A stretch of 64,000 bases of DNA from positions 2,356,001 through 2,420,000 of the forward strand of contig NZ_AP018439.1 of NCBI RefSeq assembly GCF_009937955.1, written 5' to 3'. Below are positions 46,004-55,611 of this stretch, piece by piece. The notes under the pieces are model-generated. The model saw nothing but the letters and a program-made list of their open reading frames with translations. It had not been told where the DNA came from and did not search any database. Made by a program: the position numbers and the translations under genes. Origin of the DNA: Undibacterium sp. KW1. Lineage in GTDB: Bacteria; Pseudomonadota; Gammaproteobacteria; Burkholderiales; Burkholderiaceae_D. How positions within the stretch are numbered: the stretch's first letter is position 1; each line of letters begins with the position of its first letter.

Positions 46004-47638
46004 ATGAATTCAACTGTGCTACCAGGGTCTGCCCATCTGGATACTTTTGCTTTTGATCACTTGCCGCCGCGCGAGCAATGGCCTGAACTGATTTTTTCTT
46101 TGCCTGAGTTGCAATACCCTGAACGCCTGAATTGTGTCGCCGACCTGCTGGACAAGATGTGTGCAACCGGCCATGCCGACAGTATTGCCATTCGTAGCCA
46201 GACAGAAAGCTGGTCTTATTCCCATCTGCTGGCTACCGTCAATCGTATTGCTCACGTCTTGCTCGATGATATGCATTTGCAGCCCGGTAACAGGGTCTTG
46301 CTGCGCGGTGCCAATAACCCCATGATGGCTGCTTGTGTGTTGGCTGTCATCAAAGCGGGTTGCATCGCCGTGCCTACCATGCCCTTGCTACGTGCCAAGG
46401 AATTGGGCGTGATCGCCAACAAGGCTGAAATTGCCGCCGCCCTTTGCTCAGAAAATCTGCGTGAAGAGATGGTGCTGGCAGTGCAAGCCAATCCCATATT
46501 GACGCAGGTGATGTACTTCAATCATCAGGGCGATGATGGCCTGGAAGCACTCATGGCTGGTAAATCGCCTGAATTTGCCGCTGTCGATACCCTGGCCGAA
46601 GATGTCTGTCTCATCAGTTTTACCTCCGGCACGACAGGTATGCCCAAAGGCACCATGCATTTCCACAGGGATGTGCTGGCGATTTGCGATTGCTTCCCAC
46701 GTTCTACCTTGCAGTCTGCACAAAGCGATATTTTCATAGGTACACCACCACTGGCGTTTACTTTTGGCCTTGGTGGTTTGCTGCTATTCCCTTTGCGCGT
46801 GGGTGCAACAGCGGTCTTGCTGGAAAAACTGACACCAGAATCCTTGCTGAAAGCCATAGACGAATTCAAGGCCACAGTCTGTTTTACTGCCCCGACTTTC
46901 TATCGCCAGATGGTCACGCTGGCAAAGAATTTTGATTTATCCAGTCTCAAGAAAACTGTTTCTGCCGGTGAGGCCTTGCCTGCTGCAACCCGTGAAGCCT
47001 GGCGTCAGGCGACAGGCCTGGTCATGATAGATGGCATAGGCGCGACCGAGATGCTGCATATCTTTATTTCTGCGGCAGGTGATGAAGTGCGGGCAGGGGC
47101 AACTGGCAAGCCCATACCGGGCTACCAGGCATGCATATTTGATGAGCATGGCGACATGGCTGGCCCTGGCGTGGTTGGTCGTCTGGCAGTCAAGGGGCCG
47201 ACAGGTTGCCGTTACCTTGCAGATGACAGGCAAAAAAATTATGTTCATCAAGGCTGGAACCTGACGGGCGATGCCTATGAAATGGATGCCGACGGTTATT
47301 TCTGGTATCGCGCCCGTACTGACGACATGATTATTTCTGCTGGCTATAACATTGCAGGGCCTGAGGTCGAAGAAGCTTTGCTGAAGCACCCCTCAGTGTC
47401 TGAATGCGCAGTCATAGGTCTGGCTGATGAAGAGCGCGGCCAGATCGTCAAGGCCTTTGTGGTGTTGAAAGCCGGTGAGCAGGCATCAGCAGAACTGCGC
47501 AGGGAAATCCAGGATTTCGTCAAGAATAGCATCGCCCCCTATAAGTATCCGCGCGCCATAGAATTCATGACGAGTTTGCCTAGAACGGAAACCGGAAAAC
47601 TGCAGCGTTATAAATTGCGTACACCTGCTGCCAGCTAG
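46004..47638 (+). CDS. abmG: 2-Aminobenzoate-CoA ligase (benzoate-CoA ligase family)
   Basis: Activates an aromatic acid, by context 2-aminobenzoate (anthranilate), to its CoA thioester with ATP. 544 residues from the ATG at 46004, preceded by GGAGAA. The AMP-binding P-loop FTSGTTGMPKGT is at ~205. APTFYRQM, GIGATEMLHIF and the C-terminal hinge/lysine region RTDDMIISAGYNIAGPEVEE and PRTETGKLQR follow. First gene of the cluster. The ring specificity cannot be read from sequence; 2-aminobenzoate is inferred because the next catabolic gene is an ACMR and a RidA homologue is present, the same set as in Azoarcus evansii. Confidence 0.88.
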   Translation: MNSTVLPGSAHLDTFAFDHLPPREQWPELIFSLPELQYPERLNCVADLLDKMCATGHADSIAIRSQTESWSYSHLLATVNRIAHVLLDDMHLQPGNRVLLRGANNPMMAACVLAVIKAGCIAVPTMPLLRAKELGVIANKAEIAAALCSENLREEMVLAVQANPILTQVMYFNHQGDDGLEALMAGKSPEFAAVDTLAEDVCLISFTSGTTGMPKGTMHFHRDVLAICDCFPRSTLQSAQSDIFIGTPPLAFTFGLGGLLLFPLRVGATAVLLEKLTPESLLKAIDEFKATVCFTAPTFYRQMVTLAKNFDLSSLKKTVSAGEALPAATREAWRQATGLVMIDGIGATEMLHIFISAAGDEVRAGATGKPIPGYQACIFDEHGDMAGPGVVGRLAVKGPTGCRYLADDRQKNYVHQGWNLTGDAYEMDADGYFWYRARTDDMIISAGYNIAGPEVEEALLKHPSVSECAVIGLADEERGQIVKAFVVLKAGEQASAELRREIQDFVKNSIAPYKYPRAIEFMTSLPRTETGKLQRYKLRTPAAS

Positions 47639-47690
47639 GTATTAGATTAAGTATCAGATACAAAAGATTCGCCCATGCCCATTAACCCGA

Positions 47691-47704
47691 AGGAGACGTT
47701 CGTG
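47691..47704 (+). promoter_or_regulatory. Ribosome binding site deciding a GTG start (binding protein gene)
   Basis: AGGAG (47691-47695) lies 6 bases before GTG 47702, which opens a classic lysine-rich signal peptide. The upstream in-frame ATG at 47675 would put nine extra residues before it and has no ribosome binding site. Confidence 0.85.
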
Positions 47705-48877
47705 AAAAAGACCTTGCTGTGTTTATTGTTGTCCAGTATTGCTGCGACCAATGCGACCTGTGCTTTTGCCGCAGATAAAGTCAAAGTGGGCATGGTCACC
47801 ACCTTGTCTGGTGCGGGCGCTGGCCTGGGTGTTGATATACGCGATGGCTTTTCCCTGGCGATGAAGCATCTGGACAATAAATTCGGCAATTTTCCGGTCG
47901 AAGTCATCACAGGTGATGACCAGCAAAATCCCGACGCGACTAAGCAACTGGTTGATAAGCTCATCAAAAAAGACAAGGTCGATTTGATGACCGGCATTGT
48001 GTTTTCCAATCTGATGCTGGCAGTGGGGCCAACAATTTTTGGTGCCAAAGTCCATTACATCAGTGCCAATGCTGGCCCGTCCCAATATGCGGGTGAGCAA
48101 TGTAATCCATACTTCTTTAATGTGGCCTGGCAAAACGATAGCCTGCATGAAGCTGTCGGCAAACAGGTCAATGACAAGGGCTTTAAGAATGTCGCGCTGG
48201 TTGCACCTAATTATCCGGCTGGCAAAGACGCACTGACTGGCTTCAAGCGCTACTACAAGGGCAAGGTTGCTGAAGAAATTTATACTAAGTTGGGGCAACT
48301 TGATTATGCGACTGAACTGGCGCAGATACGAAACCTGAAACCTGATGCTGTGTATATATTCCTGCCAGGTGGCATGGGCATCAATTTCATCAAGCAGTTT
48401 GTGGATGCCGGTTTATCCAAGAATGCCCAGCTCTTCGGCCCAGGCTTTTCTGCCGACGAAGACATCATCAAGGCAGTAGGCGCACCCATGCTGGGCATGT
48501 TCAATGCATCGCAGTGGGGGCATGATATGGATAATCCGCAAAACAAACGTTTTGTAGCTGACTTCCAGAAAGAATATGGCCGCTTGCCATCATTGTATGC
48601 ATCACAAGGTTATGACGCTGCCATGCTGATGGATAGCGCCGTGCGGGGTGTCAAGGGCAAGATAGAAGACAAGGATGCTTTGGGCAAGGCCATCAAGGCC
48701 GCCAACTTCAAATCTGTGCGTGGTGACTTCAAGTTCAACAGCAATCACTATCCTGTGCAAAATTATTATGCCCGCATTGTCAGCAAGGATGCACAGGGCA
48801 GGGTGACCAACAAAACTTTGAGTCCGGTGTTCACTAATCATCCCGATGCCTATGTAGCTTCCTGCAAAATGCAGTAG
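47702..48877 (+). CDS. ABC transporter periplasmic substrate-binding protein (LIV/aromatic-acid type)
   Basis: A 391-residue periplasmic binding protein. Its GTG start opens the signal peptide (KKTLLCLLLSSIAATNATCAFA). The mature part starts ADKVKVGMVTTLSGAGAGLG, the usual type I periplasmic-binding-protein (LivJ-like) opening. ITGDDQQNPDATKQLVDKLI and YISANAGPSQYAGEQC follow, then later lobe residues. It lies between the ligase and ACMR genes, while the matching permeases and ATPases are in the divergent livHMGF operon. A binding-protein gene in this position was reported in the A. evansii 2-aminobenzoate operon. Ligand: probably anthranilate; inference. Confidence 0.9.
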   Translation: MKKTLLCLLLSSIAATNATCAFAADKVKVGMVTTLSGAGAGLGVDIRDGFSLAMKHLDNKFGNFPVEVITGDDQQNPDATKQLVDKLIKKDKVDLMTGIVFSNLMLAVGPTIFGAKVHYISANAGPSQYAGEQCNPYFFNVAWQNDSLHEAVGKQVNDKGFKNVALVAPNYPAGKDALTGFKRYYKGKVAEEIYTKLGQLDYATELAQIRNLKPDAVYIFLPGGMGINFIKQFVDAGLSKNAQLFGPGFSADEDIIKAVGAPMLGMFNASQWGHDMDNPQNKRFVADFQKEYGRLPSLYASQGYDAAMLMDSAVRGVKGKIEDKDALGKAIKAANFKSVRGDFKFNSNHYPVQNYYARIVSKDAQGRVTNKTLSPVFTNHPDAYVASCKMQ

Positions 48878-48923
48878 CGCAGTGTGATTGATCAAGTAAA
48901 AAATTAATTTCCAAGGTAATTAA

Positions 48924-51317
48924 ATGAACATCCTATGCATAGGCGGTGGTCCGGCTGGCCTGTACTTCAGCCTGCTGATGAAAAAACAAAACCCGGCACA
49001 CCAGATCACCATCGTCGAACGCAATCGCGCTTACGATACCTTTGGCTGGGGTGTGGTGTTTTCTGACCAGACCCTGGGTAACCTGGTGAATGCAGATGAA
49101 CAGACTGCCCGTTCCATCTTGCAGTCCTTTAATCACTGGGATGATATCGACACGCATTTCAAGGGGCAGGTTGTTACCTCCGGTGGTCACGGTTTTTGCG
49201 GCATAGGCCGCAAGCGTTTGCTGAATATCCTGCAAGAGCGTTGCGAAGAACTGGATGTCAAGCTGGTGTTTGAAACCGATGTGACAGATGATCAGGCACT
49301 GGCGCTGGAATATGATGCTGATCTTGTCATTGCCTGCGATGGTTTGAATAGCCGCGTGCGTACTCGCTACGAGCAAAGCTATCAACCCGATATCGACACA
49401 CGTAAATGCCGCTTTGTCTGGCTGGGTACCAAAAAGCTGTTCTCGGCTTTTACCTTTGCCTTTGAAGAAACCGAGCATGGCTGGTTCCAGGCACATGCCT
49501 ATCAATATGATGGCGATACGGCGACCTTTATTGTCGAGGCACCAGAAGAGACATGGCTCAAGGCTGGCATAGATAAAATGAGCCAGGAAGAAGCCATCGC
49601 TTTTTGTGAAAACCTGTTCGCCAAATACCTTGATGGAAATGCGCTGATGTCAAATGCGACGCATTTGCGTGGCTCGGCCAATTGGATCAAGTTCCCCCGC
49701 ATTATCTGCAAGAACTGGGTGCACTGGGTTCAATTGAACAATAAACGCGTGCCAGTGGTCCTGATGGGGGACGCTGCCCATACTGCACATTTCTCCATAG
49801 GTTCCGGCACCAAGCTGGCACTGGAAGATGCCATAGAACTGGCACGCAGTTTTGAGAAACATGGTGAGCAAGGTATGGATGCCGTGCTGGAAGCCTATCA
49901 GGACTTGCGTTCCATCGAAGTCTTGAAGATACAAAGTGCTGCCCGCAATTCCATGGAATGGTTTGAAAATGTGCTGCGCTATACCGCCATGGAAGCGCCG
50001 CAGTTTGCCTATTCCATGCTGACACGCAGCCAGCGTTTGTCGCATGAAAACCTGCGGGTAAGGGATGCTGGCTATGTACGCAGTTTTGAACACTGGATAG
50101 CTGAGCAGGCTTATGCCAAAGCTGGCTTGCCTGTGCCCAAAACAAAAACAGCGATCCCACCCATGCTGACGCCCTACAAGCTGCGCAATGTAGTATTGAA
50201 AAATCGTATCGTCGTCTCACCGATGGCGCAATACTCTGCGGTTGATGGCGTGGCCGGAGACTATCATCTCGTGCACCTGGGTAGCCGGGCCATGGGCGGT
50301 GCAGGCCTGGTATTTGCCGAGATGACCTGTGTCTCTGCCGATGGCCGCATCACGCCAGCTTGCCCCGGGCTGTATGCAGCTGCACATACACAAGCCTGGA
50401 AGCGTATCGTTGATTTTGTTCATTCCAATACTGATGCAAAGATTGCCGTGCAGCTCGGCCATGCCGGAGCCAAAGGTTCCTCCTGCGTGGCCTGGGAAGG
50501 AACAGATCAGCCATTGAAAGAAGGCAACTGGCCGCTGGTGTCAGCGTCTGAGCAACAATACCTGCCTGGCATTTCGCAAGTTGCGCGTGCTGCCACAGTG
50601 GCAGATATGCAGCGCATAAAAGATGATTTTGTCCAGGCGACCAGGGCAGCAGCAGAAGCAGGCTTTGACTGGCTGGAACTGCATTGCGCTCATGGTTACT
50701 TGCTATCAAGCTTCATTTCGCCACTGACCAATCAGCGTGAAGATGAGTACGGTGGTTCGCTGGAAAACCGTTGCCGTTATCCGCTGGAAGTATTTGCAGC
50801 CATACGTGCGGTCTGGCCTGCAGATAAACCTATCTCTGTGCGTATCTCCGCGCATGACTGGGTAGAGGGCGGCATTACACCAGATGATGCAGTTGCCATT
50901 GCCAGACTGTTCAAGGCAGCGGGTGCAGACATGATAGATTGCTCGTCCGGCCAGGTAAGCAAGCAGGAAAAACCTGTCTATGGCCGCATGTTCCAGACGC
51001 CATTTGCTGACCGCATACGCAACGAAGCACAAATCCCTACTATCGCCGTTGGTGCGATATTTGAGGCCGATCATGCCAACAGCATCATCGCCGCCGGCCG
51101 TGCTGACTTGTGCGCCATCGCCAGGCCACACCTGGCTGACCCTGCCTGGACTTTGCATGAGGCAGCCAAACTGGGCTTTAATGATATGCCCTGGCCCAAG
51201 CAATATCTCGCTGGAAAAATGCAACTGGAACGCAATCTCGAACGTGATCGGCAAGTCGCCGCAGCCAGCGCTGGCCTGACACCACAGCAAGTTGCCGCCA
51301 AATTGCTGGAAGGATGA
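48924..51317 (+). CDS. abmA: 2-Aminobenzoyl-CoA monooxygenase/reductase (ACMR), flavoprotein fusion
   Basis: Hydroxylates and reduces 2-aminobenzoyl-CoA to 2-amino-5-oxocyclohex-1-ene-carbonyl-CoA with O2 and NADH. 797 residues, matching the reported 87-kDa fusion. The N-terminal half is a salicylate-hydroxylase-like FAD monooxygenase: GGGPAG at 7-12, [14 protein letters not shown] at ~282. The C-terminal half (from ~415) is an Old-Yellow-Enzyme-type reductase with [33 protein letters not shown] at ~587 and ICA-type phosphate loop residues. The label salicylyl-CoA hydroxylase used for shorter relatives fits only the first half. Stop overlaps the next start as ATGA. Confidence 0.93.
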   Translation: MNILCIGGGPAGLYFSLLMKKQNPAHQITIVERNRAYDTFGWGVVFSDQTLGNLVNADEQTARSILQSFNHWDDIDTHFKGQVVTSGGHGFCGIGRKRLLNILQERCEELDVKLVFETDVTDDQALALEYDADLVIACDGLNSRVRTRYEQSYQPDIDTRKCRFVWLGTKKLFSAFTFAFEETEHGWFQAHAYQYDGDTATFIVEAPEETWLKAGIDKMSQEEAIAFCENLFAKYLDGNALMSNATHLRGSANWIKFPRIICKNWVHWVQLNNKRVPVVLMGDAAHTAHFSIGSGTKLALEDAIELARSFEKHGEQGMDAVLEAYQDLRSIEVLKIQSAARNSMEWFENVLRYTAMEAPQFAYSMLTRSQRLSHENLRVRDAGYVRSFEHWIAEQAYAKAGLPVPKTKTAIPPMLTPYKLRNVVLKNRIVVSPMAQYSAVDGVAGDYHLVHLGSRAMGGAGLVFAEMTCVSADGRITPACPGLYAAAHTQAWKRIVDFVHSNTDAKIAVQLGHAGAKGSSCVAWEGTDQPLKEGNWPLVSASEQQYLPGISQVARAATVADMQRIKDDFVQATRAAAEAGFDWLELHCAHGYLLSSFISPLTNQREDEYGGSLENRCRYPLEVFAAIRAVWPADKPISVRISAHDWVEGGITPDDAVAIARLFKAAGADMIDCSSGQVSKQEKPVYGRMFQTPFADRIRNEAQIPTIAVGAIFEADHANSIIAAGRADLCAIARPHLADPAWTLHEAAKLGFNDMPWPKQYLAGKMQLERNLERDRQVAAASAGLTPQQVAAKLLEG

Positions 51318-52102
51318 GCATGACTGTGCATCAGGAAAAATTGCAAGGCAGGCATGCACTGGTCACCGGTGGTGGCAAGGGTATAGGCCTGTCGATAGCG
51401 CAAGCCTTGCTCAGCGAAGGTGCGACAGTAACACTGGCAGGTCGTAGTGAAGCGACCTTGCAGGAGGCTGTGGCTTCGCTGATCCATGCCAAAGTGCAGT
51501 ATGTCGTCATGGATGTCAGCAATGTGGAATCAGTGCAGGCAGCTTTTCAATTATCGCAAGGCAGGGATGGTCGTATCGACATCCTCATCAATAATGCTGG
51601 GCAAGCCAGTTCAGCTTCTTTTCTGAAAACCGATGCCAAACTGTGGCAAAGCATGCTGGATGTGAATCTGAACGGCAGCTTCATTTGCATGCAACAAGCC
51701 TTACCTGCCATGCTCGAAGCGGGTTGGGGGCGTATCGTCAATGTGGTCAGCACAGCAGGTTTGAAGGGTTATGCCTATGTCTCTGCCTATTGTGCTTCCA
51801 AGCATGGCGTCATCGGTCTGACGCGGGCAGTGGCTTTGGAGGTTGCAGCCAAAGGCGTGACCGTGAATGCGGTGTGCCCTGGTTATACCGAAACCGATAT
51901 CGTCAAGGAGGCCGTTGCCAATATCGTTGCCAAAACCGGTCGGACAGAAGAGCAAGCGAAAGCTGAATTGGCTGCGGGTAACCCACAAAAACGCCTGGTG
52001 CAACCGCAAGAAGTCGCGGATGCGGTGTTGTGGCTATGCATGGACGGTGCATCGGCAATGAATGGACAATCCATTGCTGTCGCTGGTGGCGAAGTGATGT
52101 GA
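51314..52102 (+). CDS. Short-chain dehydrogenase/reductase (SDR)
   Basis: A 262-residue NAD(P)-dependent oxidoreductase. [12 protein letters not shown] binds the cofactor (classical TGxxxGIG), NNAG is at ~93, and the catalytic Ser/Tyr/Lys appear in [21 protein letters not shown]. The ending [17 protein letters not shown] is typical of 3-ketoacyl/3-hydroxyacyl-CoA-type SDRs. Four-base overlap with ACMR and one-base overlap with the MarR gene show tight co-translation. A role in oxidising or reducing a ring or ring-opened CoA intermediate is expected; the precise step is not known. Confidence 0.9.
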   Translation: MSMTVHQEKLQGRHALVTGGGKGIGLSIAQALLSEGATVTLAGRSEATLQEAVASLIHAKVQYVVMDVSNVESVQAAFQLSQGRDGRIDILINNAGQASSASFLKTDAKLWQSMLDVNLNGSFICMQQALPAMLEAGWGRIVNVVSTAGLKGYAYVSAYCASKHGVIGLTRAVALEVAAKGVTVNAVCPGYTETDIVKEAVANIVAKTGRTEEQAKAELAAGNPQKRLVQPQEVADAVLWLCMDGASAMNGQSIAVAGGEVM

Positions 52103-52668
52103 TGAAATCTGAAGAGCAGACAAAATCAGGTATGAAAGAAGATAGTAACCCTGTGTTCGATATGGAAACCCGTCTGACGCAAGATGACCATCAGTCCTTG
52201 CGCCTGTGGTTGCGCATGCTGTCTTGCACTGTAATGATAGAAGGCGAAATTCGTAGCCGCTTGCGTAGCGAGTTCGGGATCACCTTGCCCCGCTTTGACT
52301 TGATGGCGCAACTGGAGCGCCACCCGGAAGGCTTGCGCATGGGTGAACTGTCCAAGCGCATGATGGTCACTGGCGGCAATATCACCGGCATTACCGATCA
52401 ACTGGAACAGGAAAAACTGGTAACCCGTGTCGCCGATCTCAAAGACAGGCGTGCTTACAGCGTCAAACTGACACCTGCTGGCCGCCGCGCCTTCAAACGT
52501 ATGGCGGCTGTGCATGAAGAATGGATAGCCGATATGTTTTCCGGTTTGCAGACTGAACAAAAAAGTAAATTATTTGAATTATTGTCGCAGGTGAAAACGC
52601 ATTTGCATGAACCTGGTGTTGATGGCATTGCCGACAATAATACGGACAACCTCAAGCAGGAACAATAA
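52102..52668 (+). CDS. MarR-family transcriptional regulator
   Basis: A 188-residue winged-helix regulator. Start at 52102, overlapping the SDR stop by one base; the in-frame upstream ORF lies inside the SDR gene. After a ~40-residue variable N-terminus, the domain shows [43 protein letters not shown] (helix-turn-helix) and the wing [22 protein letters not shown]. MarR regulators of aromatic pathways usually release DNA on binding the CoA thioester. The palindromes in the liv/abm divergent promoter are its likely operators. Autoregulated as part of the operon; inference. Confidence 0.9.
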   Translation: MKSEEQTKSGMKEDSNPVFDMETRLTQDDHQSLRLWLRMLSCTVMIEGEIRSRLRSEFGITLPRFDLMAQLERHPEGLRMGELSKRMMVTGGNITGITDQLEQEKLVTRVADLKDRRAYSVKLTPAGRRAFKRMAAVHEEWIADMFSGLQTEQKSKLFELLSQVKTHLHEPGVDGIADNNTDNLKQEQ

Positions 52669-52670
52669 AC

Positions 52671-53525
52671 ATGAAATACCTACCTGGACAGCCTCAGAAT
52701 TTGCCTGGCAATCGTCAACAACTGGCGGGCTATGAAGCCAGTCATTTCAAATACGCCGTAGTCGCTGGTGTTGCCACGATCAGCCTGAACCGGCCTGAGC
52801 GCAAAAATCCCTTGACCTTTGATTCTTATGCCGAGTTGCGCGACCTGTTTCGTGCACTCGCGTATGGGGACGATGTCAAGGCCATTGTCATTACTGGCGC
52901 AGGCGAGAATTTTTGTTCTGGTGGTGACGTGCATGAAATCATAGGTCCATTGACCAAACTTGATATGCCAGGTCTGCTAAGTTTTACCCGCATGACGGGT
53001 GATCTCGTCAAAGCCATGCGTGCCTGCCCACAGCCGATTATCGCGGCAATTGATGGCGTCTGCGCTGGTGCTGGCGCGATTTTGGCACTGGCGTCTGATA
53101 TACGCCTGGGTACAGCACGCAGCAAGACAGCCTTCCTGTTCACCCGGGTTGGTCTGGCAGGTTGTGATATGGGAGCCTGTTCCATTTTGCCGCGTATCAT
53201 AGGGCAGGGGCGGGCTTCTGATCTTTTATATACGGGGCGTTCCATGTCGGGCGAAGAGGCAGAACGCTGGGGATTTTTCAATAGGCTGGTAGAGCCTGAG
53301 CAAGTTTGGGAAGAGGCGCAAGCTTATGCGCGCAGCTTGGCAGACGGCCCTACCTTCGCTCACGGCATGACCAAGAAAATGCTGCAGCAGGAATGGAATA
53401 TGGGGGTTGACGAAGCCATAGAGGCGGAAGCCCAGGCACAGGCCATCTGCATGATGACCAATGATTTCCATCGTGCCTACCATGCCTTCGTTGCCAAGCA
53501 AAAACCTGGCTTTGAAGGGGATTGA
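52671..53525 (+). CDS. Enoyl-CoA hydratase/isomerase (crotonase) family
   Basis: 284 residues starting 2 bases after the MarR stop. Crotonase signatures: oxyanion hole residues in [18 protein letters not shown] and [20 protein letters not shown]. At the second catalytic position it has [18 protein letters not shown], so a conventional general-acid Glu is replaced by Asp/Cys-type residues. This could mean a hydratase with altered chemistry or a ring-opening hydrolase (BadI-like) acting on the oxo-cyclohexane-carbonyl-CoA. The N-terminal ~30 residues precede the fold. Probable role: hydration or C-C ring cleavage after ACMR. Confidence 0.88.
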   Translation: MKYLPGQPQNLPGNRQQLAGYEASHFKYAVVAGVATISLNRPERKNPLTFDSYAELRDLFRALAYGDDVKAIVITGAGENFCSGGDVHEIIGPLTKLDMPGLLSFTRMTGDLVKAMRACPQPIIAAIDGVCAGAGAILALASDIRLGTARSKTAFLFTRVGLAGCDMGACSILPRIIGQGRASDLLYTGRSMSGEEAERWGFFNRLVEPEQVWEEAQAYARSLADGPTFAHGMTKKMLQQEWNMGVDEAIEAEAQAQAICMMTNDFHRAYHAFVAKQKPGFEGD

Positions 53526-53527
53526 AC

Positions 53528-54721
53528 ATGACGCATATCATGTCTGACACTAGTTATCTGGACTGGCCCTTCTTTGATGACAAACATCGGGAATTGCAAC
53601 GCACGCTGGATGCCTGGTCTGCGGAGAATCTGCCTGATCATCATGCGGCTGATGTCGATCAGGTTTGCCGCGATCTCGTCAAACAACTGGGCGCGGCTGG
53701 CTGGCTCAAAAATGCCATAGGTGGCAGTGCGTATGGTGGTAATGCTGAAGTCATCGATACCCGCGCCATTTGTCTCATACGCGAAACCCTGGCCCGTCAT
53801 TCCGGCCTGGCAGATTTTGCCTTTGCCATGCAAGGGCTGGGTTCTGGCGCGATTAGCCTGCATGGCACAGAAGTGCAAAAGCAAAATTATCTAAGTAAGG
53901 TAGCTAAAGGAGAAGCGATTGCAGCTTTTGCCCTGTCCGAGCCTGAGGCTGGTTCTGATGTGGCAGCCATGCAATGTGCGGCAGAATTTGTCGATGATGC
54001 AGATGGTGGTCACTATGTCTTGAATGGTGAGAAAACCTGGATTTCCAATGGTGGCATTGCTGATTTCTATGTATTGTTTGCCCGCACTGGCGAAGCGCCG
54101 GGTGCACGCGGTATCACAGCCTTTATCATTGATGCCGGTTTACCCGGTTTTGAAATTGCCGAACGTATCGATGTGATAGCCCCGCATCCGCTGGCACGCC
54201 TGAAGTTCAGCAATTGCCGTATCCCGGTAGCGCAGCGTCTGGGTGAAGCAGGGCAGGGTTTCAAAGTGGCGATGGCGACGCTGGATATCTTCCGTACCTC
54301 CGTCGCTGGCGCTGCACTTGGCTTTGCCCGCCGTGCCATGGACGAAGCCATGCACAGGGTAACGACACGCAAGATGTTTGGCCAGACCCTGGCCGATTTC
54401 CAACTGACGCAGGCCAAGCTGGCGCAGATGGCTACTACGATAGATAGCTCAGCCTTGTTGATTTACCGCGCAGCCTGGCAAAGAGACCAGGGCCGGAAAG
54501 TCACCAAAGAAGCCGCCATGGCAAAACTGACTGCGACTGAAGGTGCGCAGCAAGTGATAGATGCAGCGGTGCAGATGTTTGGCGGCCTTGGTGTCGTCAG
54601 TGAAGTGCCGGTAGAGCGTTTGTATCGTGAAATTCGTTCCCTGCGTATTTATGAAGGGGCGACCGAAGTGCAGCAACTGATCATAGGCCGTGAATTGCTC
54701 AAAGAGTTTGCCGCATCATGA
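53528..54721 (+). CDS. Acyl-CoA dehydrogenase
   Basis: A 397-residue FAD flavoprotein oxidising an acyl-CoA at the alpha-beta bond. The ATG at 53528 follows AAGGGG with 7-base spacing, two bases after the crotonase stop. Family blocks: [60 protein letters not shown] (seen as VQMFGG), and [16 protein letters not shown], where Glu is the catalytic base region. Its position between crotonase and thioesterase supports action on the ring-derived CoA ester. Distinct from the gcdH-type dehydrogenase downstream. Confidence 0.9.
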   Translation: MTHIMSDTSYLDWPFFDDKHRELQRTLDAWSAENLPDHHAADVDQVCRDLVKQLGAAGWLKNAIGGSAYGGNAEVIDTRAICLIRETLARHSGLADFAFAMQGLGSGAISLHGTEVQKQNYLSKVAKGEAIAAFALSEPEAGSDVAAMQCAAEFVDDADGGHYVLNGEKTWISNGGIADFYVLFARTGEAPGARGITAFIIDAGLPGFEIAERIDVIAPHPLARLKFSNCRIPVAQRLGEAGQGFKVAMATLDIFRTSVAGAALGFARRAMDEAMHRVTTRKMFGQTLADFQLTQAKLAQMATTIDSSALLIYRAAWQRDQGRKVTKEAAMAKLTATEGAQQVIDAAVQMFGGLGVVSEVPVERLYREIRSLRIYEGATEVQQLIIGRELLKEFAAS

Positions 54722-54730
54722 GCTTTAATT

Positions 54731-55144
54731 ATGATTTTTACCGCTGAATTAGCTATACGCTTTGCCCATTGTGACCCGGCAGGCATTGTGTTTTATCCGC
54801 GCTATTTTGAAATGATGAATGGTGTGGTGGAAGACTGGTGCGCACAAGGCCTGACTTGCAGTTTTCATGAAATGCATATTGCACGTGGCATAGGTTTGCC
54901 TACCGTGCATCTGGAAACGGATTTCATCAAGCCGGCAGAATTGGGCGAAAGCTTGCTGGCAGAATTGGTCGTGACGAAACTGGGCAAGAGTTCAGTCGAA
55001 CTGGAAATTTGCTTTAGCGGACCGCAACAGGATGTGCGTCTCAAAGCGAAGTTGGTGCTGGTTATGATGGATTTGAAATTGCGCAAAGCGATAGCGATAC
55101 CTGATGAGCTGCGTACTGCCATGCTGAAGTATTGCGAAACATAA
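54731..55144 (+). CDS. Acyl-CoA thioesterase (4-hydroxybenzoyl-CoA thioesterase family)
   Basis: A 137-residue hot-dog-fold protein. The family hallmark FAHCDPAGIVFYPRYFEMMN near the N-terminus contains the catalytic Asp. It begins 9 bases after the acyl-CoA dehydrogenase stop. In an aromatic-CoA pathway it may release CoA from dead-end or accumulating thioesters, relieving CoA sequestration, rather than being an obligatory step. Hydrolysis of 2-aminobenzoyl-CoA or related aryl-CoA is inference. It is not among the eight genes I recall from the A. evansii operon. Confidence 0.88.
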   Translation: MIFTAELAIRFAHCDPAGIVFYPRYFEMMNGVVEDWCAQGLTCSFHEMHIARGIGLPTVHLETDFIKPAELGESLLAELVVTKLGKSSVELEICFSGPQQDVRLKAKLVLVMMDLKLRKAIAIPDELRTAMLKYCET

Positions 55145-55158
55145 GATAGATAAGATAG
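55141..55158 (+). repeat. 9-base tandem repeat before ridA
   Basis: Two perfect copies of ATAAGATAG starting inside the thioesterase stop codon, followed directly by a TATAAT hexamer (55160-55165). Confidence 0.7.
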
Positions 55159-55166
55159 ATATAATG

Positions 55167-55196
55167 GACTTTTCAGGCTCAAGGCTGTGAAAAGTC
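55167..55196 (+). repeat. Inverted repeat before ridA
   Basis: GACTTTTCA and TGAAAAGTC form a perfect 9-bp inverted repeat with a 12-base spacer. It follows the TATAAT by one base and lies 17 bases before the ridA start. It could be an operator at an internal promoter, or an mRNA hairpin. Confidence 0.65.
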
Positions 55197-55213
55197 ATCA
55201 ATGAAAGGGATAG

Positions 55214-55609
55214 ATGATGGACATTTTGCAACCTCCGGGCTGGGCCAGGCCACGTGGCTATTCAAATGGCATTTCTGCCAGTGGCCGCACTGTGTGCGTC
55301 AGTGGCATGGTGGGCTGGGATGCGCAATGCGCCTTTCAGACAGATGATTTTGCTGGGCAAGTTAGGCAGGCCTTGCAGAATATCGTAGAAGTCTTGACAG
55401 AGGCAAATGCCAAACCTGAGCATATCGTGCGCATGACCTGGTATGTCATCGATAAAAAAGAATATGTAGGTGCCTATAAAGAAGTTGGTGAAGCTTATCG
55501 CGATATCATAGGCCGCCATTACCCAACCATGACTGCCGTGCAAGTGGCAGGCTTGATAGAAGACAGAGCCAGGGTAGAGATAGAAGTCACCGCCATCGTA
55601 CCGGAGTAA
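55214..55609 (+). CDS. RidA family enamine/imine deaminase-like protein
   Basis: A 131-residue trimeric protein of the RidA/YjgF family, which hydrolyses reactive enamines/imines. Key features are YSNGISASGRTVCVSGMVGWD at the front, ALQNIVEVLTEANAKPEHIVRMTWYV in the centre and the C-terminal DRARVEIEVTAIVPE, where the conserved Arg precedes VEIE. In this pathway the ACMR product is an enamine (2-amino-cyclohexene), so hydrolytic release of ammonia is a direct job for it. The A. evansii operon also has such a gene, described at the time as a putative translation inhibitor. Three bases separate it from the next gene. Confidence 0.9.
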   Translation: MMDILQPPGWARPRGYSNGISASGRTVCVSGMVGWDAQCAFQTDDFAGQVRQALQNIVEVLTEANAKPEHIVRMTWYVIDKKEYVGAYKEVGEAYRDIIGRHYPTMTAVQVAGLIEDRARVEIEVTAIVPE

Positions 55610-55611
55610 AT

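Noticed and set aside
48924..51317. Salicylyl-CoA 5-hydroxylase assignment
   Set aside because: The fused Old-Yellow-Enzyme half, the ligase, RidA and beta-oxidation genes match the 2-aminobenzoate pathway better.
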